Shown: positions 15,690-23,754 of the stretch, in pieces | How positions within the stretch are numbered: position 1 is the stretch's first letter | How the letters are laid out: each line of letters starts with the position of its first letter | DNA from: an uncultured Eubacterium sp. | GTDB taxonomy: Bacteria > Bacillota > Clostridia > Oscillospirales > Acutalibacteraceae | NCBI GenBank assembly: GCA_944380635.1 | Contig: CALWID010000011.1 | Span: forward strand, 1 to 64,000 | Length of the DNA: 64,000 nt | Reading direction: 5' to 3' | Notes under the pieces: model-generated | Told to the model about the DNA's origin: nothing | Database searches by the model: none | The model's input: the letters and a program-made list of their open reading frames with translations, nothing else | Translations under genes and position numbers: made by a program

Positions 15690-17249
15690 TCAATAATTAT
15701 CGGGAAGGTCGTTTTCTATAAGAATAACCTTCTGCGCGCCGGGAGCGGCGGACGCTTTATTGAACGCCTCAATAAAACTATCGCTCACCGTTATTTTTTT
15801 ATCGTCATATCCCGCGTCCGTAAGGCCGTTATATATAGCCTCGGTCTGCTTTTTGCCCACGAGATACACAAAGTCGCACACCTGAGCGGCGGATTTGCCG
15901 AATTCGTAATTGCACTTATCCTGCATTTTACCGAGTTCAACCATACCTGGTGTAATAAGAATCTTTGTGCCGTCAAACAAAGACAGTGTTTTAAGCGCCG
16001 CCTCACATCCGGCGGGATTTGAATTATAAGCGTCATCTATAATTGCCGTATCTCCCCTGCGGGTCAACTGCAGCCTGTGCGGCGGAGAGGAAAGTTTGCG
16101 GACATACATTTTAATATCATCCGCAGGCACGCCGAGTGAAACACAAACGGCAATTACGCCTGTAAGGTTTGTAACATTATGTTCGCCGATAAGAGGGGTC
16201 TGCAAATTTTCTATCTTCTGCCCGCGGCAGGATACGGAAAAATTAGTGCCTTTTTTTGAAACGCTGATATTATAGGCGTAAGTTTCATTTTGATCGCCTA
16301 TGCCGTAAGTGTGGTACCCTGTATCGGATTTTGTTTTAAGATTTTTGGAAATATTTTCATTATCTCCGTTTAAAAACATTTTTGACTTATCCGAAACGGC
16401 GTCATATAGTTCAAATTTAGTTTTAATAATATTATCTATTGATTTAAAAGTTTCAAGATGCTGCTCGCCTATGGAGGTAATTATGCCGTATTCGGGAAAC
16501 ACAATATCACAAATTTCTTTAATATCTCCCACATGACGGGCGCCCATTTCACAAACGAATATTTCATGAGTGGGGCGAAGTTGTTCCCTGATAGTTTTTA
16601 CTACTCCCATAGGAGTATTATAACTTTCAGGAGTCATCAGCACATTATATTTTGCCTTAAGCACCGTTGAAAGATAATATTTTACGCTTGTTTTGCCGTA
16701 ACTGCCGGTAATTCCTATAACTTTAAGATCAGGGCAGGCTTTAAGCATTTTTTTCGCGTCGTTTATATAGTACTGCCTTATTGCTTTTTCTATAGGTGAA
16801 TTGATAAAATTGCCTATAATCGGCAAAAGCGGCACAAGTGAAAGCGATATTCCCATACCGAGCAGGGCAAAACGCTCTTTGCCGGCAAAGAAAGCGGCGG
16901 CAAAAGCGGCAAGCCACACAATAAAATCCGTAACAAGCATACGCTTTACCCTTGCCGTATAAACAAGGGGCTTTTTAGCGTTTTTCATAGGCTTATTCAG
17001 CAAAGCGAAAATCAGCGCGAAAACATAAAAAACAATATAGAGCCACACGGCATTTGTAAACGCCGCCGCAGCCGAAAGCGCAAGAAGAATTATATTAATA
17101 ATATAATGCCTGAAATTTTGGCGCATCCATTTAAACTGAACTGATGATTTATACGAATTAAGTTGGAACATATGCGTTGTGCGGATAACACACAAAACGC
17201 TTGACGCCGCCGATATAATCAGGCAGATAATATTTAATGCAAGATACAT
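15690..17249 (-). CDS. murF: Membrane-anchored MurF-like Mur ligase
   Basis: 519 residues from the ATG at 17249. The central Mur-ligase domain has the P-loop GITGSYGKTSVK, GARHVGDIKEICDIVFPEYG, SIGEQHLETF and the later DDAYNSNPAGCEAAL, which match MurF (UDP-MurNAc-tripeptide:D-Ala-D-Ala ligase). The usual soluble N-terminal UDP-binding domain is replaced by about 150 residues with four or five hydrophobic helices, so the enzyme is probably embedded in the membrane. Co-transcription with ddl supports the MurF assignment. The start codon sits ten bases after the GGTGATT of the intergenic element copy B. Assignment to MurF rather than another Mur ligase is fairly confident. Confidence 0.8.
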   Translation of the reverse strand: MYLALNIICLIISAASSVLCVIRTTHMFQLNSYKSSVQFKWMRQNFRHYIINIILLALSAAAAFTNAVWLYIVFYVFALIFALLNKPMKNAKKPLVYTARVKRMLVTDFIVWLAAFAAAFFAGKERFALLGMGISLSLVPLLPIIGNFINSPIEKAIRQYYINDAKKMLKACPDLKVIGITGSYGKTSVKYYLSTVLKAKYNVLMTPESYNTPMGVVKTIREQLRPTHEIFVCEMGARHVGDIKEICDIVFPEYGIITSIGEQHLETFKSIDNIIKTKFELYDAVSDKSKMFLNGDNENISKNLKTKSDTGYHTYGIGDQNETYAYNISVSKKGTNFSVSCRGQKIENLQTPLIGEHNVTNLTGVIAVCVSLGVPADDIKMYVRKLSSPPHRLQLTRRGDTAIIDDAYNSNPAGCEAALKTLSLFDGTKILITPGMVELGKMQDKCNYEFGKSAAQVCDFVYLVGKKQTEAIYNGLTDAGYDDKKITVSDSFIEAFNKASAAPGAQKVILIENDLPDNY

Positions 17250-17400
17250 TTTAATCACCATAGCCTTTCCGGCTGCAAATCGTTCATTAAAAAGCATTAA
17301 CGGCTTTATTACAGCAGGATAAGTCGTTAATGGTTATTGCAGCCATCTCAAAATTATGCCGCCGGCAAATTTTGGCGGCAATATAATACGGTTAGTGTGA
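17250..17400 (-). repeat. Structured intergenic element, copy B
   Basis: Same order as copy A on the minus strand: hairpin TGCCGCC/GGCGGCA; GGCTGC; hairpin ATTAACG/CGTTAAT; GCAGCC; then AAAGGCTATGGTGATTA just before the murF-like start. The final 17 bases are identical to copy A, while the hairpin arms differ but keep their pairing. It separates the alpha/beta hydrolase gene from murF. Confidence 0.65.
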
Positions 17401-17410
17401 TTTTTTTACA

Positions 17411-18196
17411 CTAATCTCCTATTTTAAGGAATGATTTTAAAATATTTTGGAAAACATAGGGCTGGTCAAGAAACGAATAATGACCGGCATTTTGAATTTT
17501 GCAAAGGCCTACATCAGCGCCGGCAGAAGAAATTTCGCGTTCAAAGACCTCAGCGTCAGAAATCGGGGTGGCGGTATCGTTTACGCCCCAGATAAGCAGA
17601 GTTTGGCATTTTATATTTTTTAAAAGAGAGGTTAAATCCTCATTTACCGTTTTAACAAGCACTCCGCGCATAAGAGGCGAGGCGTTTGCGTAATCCGCCG
17701 AAGAAAACTTTTTGCGAAGCGCCTCCAGCGCCTGAGGAAATAATTTTCTTACGGGATAAAGGCTGAGGAAAAATTTTCCTATTTTATAAATCCTTGTTCT
17801 GAAATTCTGCTTTTTGCTGCGCACGGGCATAACTCCGGCGCTGTCCGCAAAAATAATTTTGCTGATACTAAAAGGCAAATCCTGCATGGACGCCATTTTT
17901 ATAATTACTCTGCCGCCGAACGAATGACCGAAAAGAATAACATTTTTTACATTAAAAGAGGAAATAAATTTAACGGTAAATTCAGCGTAATCGGAAACGC
18001 TCCACACCTGCGGCGGTTCCTCAGTGCCTCCGAAACCGGGGAAATCAAAGGAAACAACCGTAAATTTTTGGCTCAGAAGATTTGCAACCGAGTTATAAAC
18101 GCTTATATTTGCGCCCCAGCCGTGCAGGATAAACACATATTCCCCGCTGCCTTTTACCTCATAATTAACACTTATGCCGTCTATATCCTTAATCAA
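17411..18196 (-). CDS. Alpha/beta-fold hydrolase
   Basis: 261 residues with a TTG start preceded by AAGGGGG at 8 bp. The catalytic triad is visible: nucleophile Ser92 in GHSFGGR, acid Asp in LIWGVNDTATP and base His in NAGHYSFLDQP. The oxyanion region is HGWGANISVY. It resembles small esterase/lactonase-type hydrolases (BioH/MenH-like size). It lacks a signal peptide and is cytoplasmic. It is upstream of murF-ddl on the same strand but separated from them by the structured element, so co-transcription is plausible without a functional link. Substrate unknown. Confidence 0.85.
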   Translation of the reverse strand: MIKDIDGISVNYEVKGSGEYVFILHGWGANISVYNSVANLLSQKFTVVSFDFPGFGGTEEPPQVWSVSDYAEFTVKFISSFNVKNVILFGHSFGGRVIIKMASMQDLPFSISKIIFADSAGVMPVRSKKQNFRTRIYKIGKFFLSLYPVRKLFPQALEALRKKFSSADYANASPLMRGVLVKTVNEDLTSLLKNIKCQTLLIWGVNDTATPISDAEVFEREISSAGADVGLCKIQNAGHYSFLDQPYVFQNILKSFLKIGD

Positions 18197-18348
18197 GAGA
18201 TTGACCCCCTTAAACGGCGTATATAAATTAAAAACATTATATAAATTTTACCAAAAGAATTTTTATATATTCTATCACATTAATATAATATGTGCAATAA
18301 TTTATTTAATTAAAAAGAGGTTTTAAAAAACACAATTCAAAAAATCAG

Positions 18349-18408
18349 CCGCCGCAAAAATTATATCAGCCCCCATTCAGGCGGCGGAATTTATGCCGGT
18401 AAACGGCA
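18349..18408. repeat. Two tandem hairpins in a long intergenic gap
   Basis: CCGCCGC/GCGGCGG (18349-18355 and 18381-18387), then TGCCG/CGGCA (18394-18408). No U tract follows. The 360-bp gap 18197-18556 otherwise holds AT-rich sequence and one terminator; no gene was seen. GGCGGAATTTATGCC here resembles the 5' part of intergenic element copy A, so a decayed partial copy is possible. Confidence 0.4.
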
Positions 18409-18455
18409 CAGCGAAAGCGGGCGCAAAAAAACTGTGTAAATAAAATGATTTGCAC

Positions 18456-18489
18456 AACAAAAAATCCCGCGGATAAAAACTCCGCGGGA
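18456..18489 (-). terminator. Terminator of the aldo/keto reductase block
   Basis: TCCCGCGGA/TCCGCGGGA stem (18465-18473, 18481-18489). On the minus strand it is followed by TTTTTTGTTG. It ends the block of minus-strand redox genes. Confidence 0.85.
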
Positions 18490-18556
18490 AATAATTTTAT
18501 TGTTTGTTTTTTGAAATTACCGGGTTAAAACGCCGCTTTGCGCTATTTTTGCCGGC

Positions 18557-19402
18557 TTACTTCTGCCCGTCAACATCAGGCACCATTCGCGCATACGATT
18601 TAAGCATATCAGGTGTGCTGGTATAATAGCGTTTTTGCTTATCCATAGCGGCGATTTGTGCCATTTCATCATCTGTAAGGGCAAAATCAAACAAATCAAA
18701 ATTTGCCTTGATATGCTCAGGATTTTTTGAGCCGGGTATAACTATATTGCCGCTTTGAATATGCCAGCGCAGCATTATCTGAGCGTTTGATTTATTATAT
18801 TTTTCGGCAAGTTTTGAAAACAGCGGCTCATTTATCAGTTTTTTATCGCCGTGCCCCAGCGGATACCAAGCCTGAACTACAATTCCCTCTTTATCAAGAA
18901 ACGATTTTAATTTTCTTTCCTGCGAATAGGGGTGCAGTTCCGTTTGCAAAACAGCGGGTTTTACCGTGCATATATCAAGTATTTCTTTTATCTGATTTTC
19001 ATTGAAGTTTGAAAGACCGATTGCTTTTACCATACCCTCTTTATACGCCTTTTCCATAAGCCTGTACCCTGCAACATAATTACCTGCGGGCTGGTGAATA
19101 AGCAGTAAATCTATATAGTCCGTATCAAGTCTTTCAAGAGTTTTTTCAACGGCGTTTTCCTGCTCGTAAAAAGCGGGCCAGAGTTTTGTTTCAAGGAAAA
19201 TTTCTTCACGTGGCACGCCGGATTTTTTCATTGCCCTGCCTACCGCTTTTTCATTTACATAAGCGTTTGCCGTATCTATAAGCCTGTAACCGCACCCGAG
19301 AGCGGAAAGGACTGACGACTCCGCCTCATCAGGGCTTAATAAAAATGTGCCTATGCCCGCCATCGGCATTTTTATTTTGTTATTTAAAGTTGCGTATTCC
19401 AT
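18557..19402 (-). CDS. Aldo/keto reductase
   Basis: 281 residues from the ATG at 19402, with GAAAGG 11 bp upstream. An NAD(P)H-dependent TIM-barrel reductase of aldehydes and ketones. The catalytic tetrad is visible as Asp and Tyr in LIDTANAYVNEKAVG, Lys in LETKLW and His in LLIHQPAG; the cofactor end shows IVIPGSKNPEHIKANFDLFDF. It is last in a minus-strand series headed by a LysR regulator (LysR, iron alcohol dehydrogenase, serine hydrolase, flavodoxin, this gene). A related reductase lies at 28.6 kb in the facing block. The physiological substrate is unknown. Confidence 0.9.
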   Translation of the reverse strand: MEYATLNNKIKMPMAGIGTFLLSPDEAESSVLSALGCGYRLIDTANAYVNEKAVGRAMKKSGVPREEIFLETKLWPAFYEQENAVEKTLERLDTDYIDLLLIHQPAGNYVAGYRLMEKAYKEGMVKAIGLSNFNENQIKEILDICTVKPAVLQTELHPYSQERKLKSFLDKEGIVVQAWYPLGHGDKKLINEPLFSKLAEKYNKSNAQIMLRWHIQSGNIVIPGSKNPEHIKANFDLFDFALTDDEMAQIAAMDKQKRYYTSTPDMLKSYARMVPDVDGQK

Positions 19403-19500
19403 TAATCCCATATCCTTTCTGCCGGCAGTAACCAAACTAAAAATCACACAGCATTGCTTTGATAGTTCTCATTTCTGCCGGGTTTTAATATTTTCAAAAC

Positions 19501-20148
19501 TTAAGCAAGGTCTAATTCGGCAATCCATTCCTGAACATCGCTCTGCGAAACAGAGGAAGAAAAGCGCTCGCCCTCAAGCCAGTCGCCGGTGCCGGCGAGT
19601 TGCTCAAGAAGTTCTCCGCTCTCGCCTATTCCCGAACTTGACGAAGTGCAAAACGGAATTACGGTTTTGCCTGTAAAATCGTTTGCCTCTACAAAAGTAT
19701 CAACCGGCCACGCGGCAATTCCCCACCATATGGGGTAGCCGATAAATACCGTATCGTACTCGTCCCAGTTATCCACCGTATCGGCAGTAAGTTCAATATT
19801 GCGCAAAGATTCGTCCTCATGCTCACGGTTTACACGGCTGCCGTCCGCCGTCCAGTCAAGGTCATCATCCGTATACGGATCTGCGGGCACAAGTTCAAAC
19901 AAATCGCCGCCGGTTTCCTCAGCAATATAATTTGCCGCCTGCTGTGTGTTTCCCGTTGCGGAAAAATACACCACCAGCGTTTTGCCGCCGCTTTGTGTGT
20001 TATCATCTGCCGCCTGAGTTTCCTGTTGCGGCGTGGACTGCGACTGCGTTTCATTTTGAGATGTAGTTTCGTTTTGTTCCCGGGTACTGCAAGCGGTAAA
20101 AGCAACCGCAAGCAAAAGCACCATTAAAATTGATACTGCTTTTTTCAT
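19501..20148 (-). CDS. Flavodoxin-like lipoprotein
   Basis: 215 residues. Residues 1-20 are a lipoprotein signal with lipobox FTAC (Cys20), then about 33 residues of Gln/Thr/Ser-rich linker, then a flavodoxin domain from about residue 55: KTLVVYFSATGNTQQAANYI carries the FMN-phosphate loop, and TVFIGYPIWWGIAAWP the second FMN loop. Flavodoxins are normally cytoplasmic; the signal predicts an FMN protein anchored on the outer face of the membrane. It could pass electrons to extracellular acceptors together with the neighbouring dehydrogenases, but that is an inference. AGGAGAAAAATTT precedes the ATG. Confidence 0.88.
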   Translation of the reverse strand: MKKAVSILMVLLLAVAFTACSTREQNETTSQNETQSQSTPQQETQAADDNTQSGGKTLVVYFSATGNTQQAANYIAEETGGDLFELVPADPYTDDDLDWTADGSRVNREHEDESLRNIELTADTVDNWDEYDTVFIGYPIWWGIAAWPVDTFVEANDFTGKTVIPFCTSSSSGIGESGELLEQLAGTGDWLEGERFSSSVSQSDVQEWIAELDLA

Positions 20149-20172
20149 AAATTTTTCTCCTTTAAAATTTTA

Positions 20173-21264
20173 TTATATGCAAGCATTAACTATCTGCTCG
20201 GCAAGTTGCCAGTAAATGCTTGTTCTGCCGGTGTAATCGCCCGTAAACGCTATAACAAGTTCAAATTGCGGCACAACAAAAATATACTGCCCTGCGTGTC
20301 CCTGGGCGAAAAAGGTGGGATAATTACCGCTGCCGAAAGTGCGCACCCACCACTGATAGCCGTAATCCGCCGAACCGCTGTTTCGCTCAAACTGAAGCGA
20401 AGTTGACTGCTCTACCCATTCGCGGGGAACTACCTGCCTGCCCTGCCATTCGCCGCCGTCAAGATAGAGTTTGCCGAATTTTGCCATATCATAAATATTC
20501 ATATAAATGCCGTTGCCGCCGTCGCCTATACCCTGGGAATCAGTATCTATACGAACGCTGTTCATACCGACCGGTTCAAAAAGATACTCCCGCCCGAACT
20601 CATAAAGCGTTTCGCCGGTAACCTGCTGAATTACGGCGCAGAGCAGGTGCGTGTTTGCGGTTGAATAATTAAAAAATGTTCCCGGCTCGTGCGCCATAGG
20701 CCGGTTCAGCACAAATTCCACCCAGTTATCAGAATCGCGCCACTGCTGCTCAAACTCCGTGTCGCCGCAGTCTATGCCTGAGGTGTGCGTAAGCAGGTGC
20801 CTGATGGTTATGCGCCTCCACCTTTCGTCCTGCCTGTTTTCAAGTTGAGGAAAATATTCATAAATCGGCGTATCAACGCTTTCAATATACCCCCGGTCTA
20901 TTGCAATACCAACAAGCGCGCTTGTAACACTTTTTGACGCCGAATGAAGCAGAAAAACGGAGTTTTCGTCATAGCCATCTTTATAATACTCATCTATAAT
21001 ATATCCATTTTTAACTATGACAGAGGCAAGCAGCGGGAATGAGTCAAATATTTCGTGAATATCGCCAAGCGCTCCTGAATCAAAACCCTGATTTTCCGGC
21101 AAATCCTTTTGCCACTCCCACGGCTGTGCAGGCTCGGTTGTTTGAATTTGAGTTGTTTGGGAAATTTCAGCCGCAGACGAGGCCTGCTCCGGCTCTTCCC
21201 TGCCGCAGGCGGAAAAGGCAAAGCACACTGCCGCCGCCGTTAAAGCCGCAATCAATTTTTTCAA
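20173..21264 (-). CDS. Serine beta-lactamase-like hydrolase lipoprotein
   Basis: 363 residues with a TTG start (AGGAGAACAATT upstream). Signal peptide with lipobox FSAC (Cys20) and a Glu/Ser/Thr-rich linker to about residue 50. The class C beta-lactamase/esterase fold has the SxxK motif in LLHSASKSVTSAL, the YxN motif as NYSTANTHL, and GHAGQ as the third motif. Members act as esterases, D-amino-acid peptidases or penicillin-binding-like enzymes; resistance to beta-lactams should not be assumed. It sits between the iron alcohol dehydrogenase and the flavodoxin lipoprotein in a LysR-headed series. Confidence 0.87.
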   Translation of the reverse strand: MKKLIAALTAAAVCFAFSACGREEPEQASSAAEISQTTQIQTTEPAQPWEWQKDLPENQGFDSGALGDIHEIFDSFPLLASVIVKNGYIIDEYYKDGYDENSVFLLHSASKSVTSALVGIAIDRGYIESVDTPIYEYFPQLENRQDERWRRITIRHLLTHTSGIDCGDTEFEQQWRDSDNWVEFVLNRPMAHEPGTFFNYSTANTHLLCAVIQQVTGETLYEFGREYLFEPVGMNSVRIDTDSQGIGDGGNGIYMNIYDMAKFGKLYLDGGEWQGRQVVPREWVEQSTSLQFERNSGSADYGYQWWVRTFGSGNYPTFFAQGHAGQYIFVVPQFELVIAFTGDYTGRTSIYWQLAEQIVNACI

Positions 21265-21394
21265 AATTGTTCTCCTATATTAAAATTAAAAACTCTTTCA
21301 AAATCAGTTTATCATCAACAAGCGGCAATAGCAAATACCTATATTGTATTCACCGCCATAACCTGCGGGCATAAAAATATTATTTAGGCGATTA

Positions 21395-22561
21395 TCAGTA
21401 GCACTCATTTAAAATATCAAGTATTTCAGAATGGGTCATACTTTTAAAACTGCCCTTTGAAATGCCGCAGGAATCGGCTATTTCCTTTAGTTCGGTCTTG
21501 TCTTTAACGCCGAGTTTTCTAAGCGTTGAATGAAGCCCTATCTCTTTAATAAAATCTTCAAGGGCGTCTATTCCGGCAAGCGCCAGTTCCTCGTCTGTTC
21601 TTCCGTTTCGGGCAATGCCCCACACATTTTCCGCAAAGCGTACGAATTTCGGCAGACCGTATTTATAAATATGCCTGTAATACGCAGGATGTATTGCGGC
21701 AAGCCCGCAGCCGTGGTTGCAGTTTGTAAAAGCGCCAAGTTGATGCTCTATGTTGTGGCATTCAAAATCGCAGTTTTTACCCATTTTAATTACGCGGTTT
21801 TCCGCCATAGTGGAATCCCACATCAGGTTGGAGCGGGCAGTGTAATCCTTTGGATTTTTTATTGCCGCCCTAAGATTGCGGATAACGCTTTTCATAAGCG
21901 CCTCCATAATATCGTCTGAAACATTATCCTCATTCGGCTCGCTGAAATATGTTTCCATAATGTGGGAAAGTATATCAAACCCGCCGGAAACCATCTGCTT
22001 TTCCGGCACGCTGTAAGTGTAAACAGGGTCAAGCAGCGCAAAATCGGGATTAAGTTTCGGATAATCCCTGCCGGTTTTCACTTTCTTTTCCTCATTTGTG
22101 ATAACCGCTCCACCGTTGCATTCGCTGCCCGTGCCGGTAGCCGTAACTATAACGCCGAGCGGCAGCGGCTCAGTATCTATTACTCCTGGTCTTTCCCAGA
22201 AATCCTCCCATATATCGCCCTGATACCACGCGGCAAGAGAAACAGCTTTGCAGCAGTCCATAACCGAGCCGCCGCCTATTGCAAGGATTATATCAACATC
22301 GTTTTCCCTTGCTGACTTTGCGCCCTCCAAAACCTTTTTATATGTTGGATTAGGCATAATTCCCGAAAAATCAACCGTCTTTTTTCCGTCTTTTTTAAGT
22401 ATTTCGGCAACCTCGTCATAAATGCCGTTTTTCTTTACGGAGCCGCCCCCGTAAGCAATCATTACCGTGCTGTATGGCTTAACAAGGCTTGAAAGATATT
22501 CATTTACACAACCTTTGCCGAAATACACTTTTGTGCTGTTTTGAAAAATAAAGTTATTCAT
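21395..22561 (-). CDS. Iron-containing alcohol dehydrogenase
   Basis: 388 residues of the group III (Fe-ADH, butanol dehydrogenase/YqhD-like) family. The NAD(P) site has GGGSVMDCCKAVSLAA, and the metal ligands include ILSHIMET, HNIEHQLGAFTNCNHGCGLA and the following HPAYYRH. It would interconvert aldehydes and alcohols using NAD(P)H. GAAAGGAAATG precedes the ATG. It is the first enzyme gene downstream of the LysR gene, separated from it by that gene's terminator. This arrangement suggests LysR-controlled aldehyde detoxification or redox balancing. Confidence 0.92.
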   Translation of the reverse strand: MNNFIFQNSTKVYFGKGCVNEYLSSLVKPYSTVMIAYGGGSVKKNGIYDEVAEILKKDGKKTVDFSGIMPNPTYKKVLEGAKSARENDVDIILAIGGGSVMDCCKAVSLAAWYQGDIWEDFWERPGVIDTEPLPLGVIVTATGTGSECNGGAVITNEEKKVKTGRDYPKLNPDFALLDPVYTYSVPEKQMVSGGFDILSHIMETYFSEPNEDNVSDDIMEALMKSVIRNLRAAIKNPKDYTARSNLMWDSTMAENRVIKMGKNCDFECHNIEHQLGAFTNCNHGCGLAAIHPAYYRHIYKYGLPKFVRFAENVWGIARNGRTDEELALAGIDALEDFIKEIGLHSTLRKLGVKDKTELKEIADSCGISKGSFKSMTHSEILDILNECY

Positions 22562-22610
22562 AAAATCATTTCCTTTCAGATTAAACTGTTTGGGCGTTTG
22601 CAGGGTTTTC

Positions 22611-22658
22611 TTCTGATTCCATTATAAAAAAATCGAGACTTCCGCAGAAGTCTCGATT
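22611..22658 (-). terminator. LysR terminator, first copy of an inverted 48-bp repeat
   Basis: AATCGAGACTTC/GAAGTCTCGATT stem followed on the minus strand by ATTTTTTTATAATGG. The same 48 bp recurs on the plus strand at 26062-26109 with only four differences, three of them in the loop. Confidence 0.85.
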
Positions 22659-22694
22659 AGTTATTAAGTATTTACCTTTAGGTTAACAGCGATT

Positions 22695-23588
22695 TTATCT
22701 TTGAATTTCATTTTTTACAGCCCTGAGGAACTGTTTTACTACAGGCGACGGCTGCGGCGAATGGAGCAGACCGTACGGTATGGTATAATTCCAGTCTACC
22801 GGCAGAATTTTCAGCAGCGGGTGAACATACTGCCACTTGGGAACTGCCATCAGCACGCAGTTATTGTTTTCGCACTGGTTAAAGACATCAGTGCTGTAAA
22901 AATCAAAATCTATGATTTGAATTTGAGAATGATTTTTCCACAAATCATCTCTCAGCAAATCCACATAATGGCTCCAGCCTCTTTTCATCAGCATAAATTT
23001 CTCTGAGTATAAATCCTGAACGGTCAGTTTATCTTTACGCGCTAATTTATGGTGGATTGAAACGGCGCAGCAAATAGGCTCGCGTGAAATCTCCAATCCG
23101 GCGCACTGACGCAGGCTCAGCATAGTTTCATCAAAAATACCTGCCACAACATCAATATTCTGCCCCAGATTTGCAAGTATCTCCCTGGCGTTTTCAGGCG
23201 TATTGTCATACGGTATAAGTTGGAATTTTACGCCGGGGCAATCGTCCTGAAGGCGCGGCCATAAATCCACCAGCACCTGAGCCGGCGTCATGGGAGAGGT
23301 GCCGATACGGATAATATCCTCGCTCTGTTTCATAGCGTTTTTCGCTCTGGTAACGGAATCCTTGCAATACTGAATAATGTATTTCGCGTCCTGCGCTAAA
23401 GATTTTCCCGCCTGAGTTAACTGAAGTCCACGGTGCGTGCGCACAAAAAGCTGCAAATCCAAATTTTCCTCCAGCAAATTAATCTGCTTAATAACTGCCG
23501 GCGGGGAAATATACAGTTTTTCCGCCGCCTTATTAAAACTGCCGCACTGCGCTACGCATAAAAATGTTTCAAGTTGTGGGTTATACAC
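22695..23588 (-). CDS. LysR-family transcriptional regulator
   Basis: 297 residues with a GTG start preceded by AAGGGGAAA. N-terminal winged helix (residues 1-60: LETFLCVAQCGSFNKAAEKL, then ISPPAVIKQINLLEENLDLQ). The effector-binding domain follows from about residue 90, and the protein ends in PSPVVKQFLRAVKNEIQR. It is the first gene of the minus-strand redox block and probably controls it. The 3' end of a second, related LysR gene survives on the opposite strand at about 25.95 kb, showing that two LysR genes once bordered this interval. Confidence 0.92.
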   Translation of the reverse strand: MYNPQLETFLCVAQCGSFNKAAEKLYISPPAVIKQINLLEENLDLQLFVRTHRGLQLTQAGKSLAQDAKYIIQYCKDSVTRAKNAMKQSEDIIRIGTSPMTPAQVLVDLWPRLQDDCPGVKFQLIPYDNTPENAREILANLGQNIDVVAGIFDETMLSLRQCAGLEISREPICCAVSIHHKLARKDKLTVQDLYSEKFMLMKRGWSHYVDLLRDDLWKNHSQIQIIDFDFYSTDVFNQCENNNCVLMAVPKWQYVHPLLKILPVDWNYTIPYGLLHSPQPSPVVKQFLRAVKNEIQR

Positions 23589-23754
23589 TGTTAGATTTCC
23601 CCTTTGTTTTACACGCTGAAATGCGCTTAAATATTAAATTTAAACGCTTTTGCCTATTTGTTTAATTTTAACATCTGATTTTCGATTTTTGCAAATTAAA
23701 AATTAAAACCGTGCCGCCCACAGCGCCGGCGCCGATTGATATAACTCAATATCA

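Noticed and set aside
20173..21264. Beta-lactam resistance gene
   Set aside because: SxxK and YxN motifs are shared by many esterases and peptidases of this fold; nothing indicates beta-lactamase activity.
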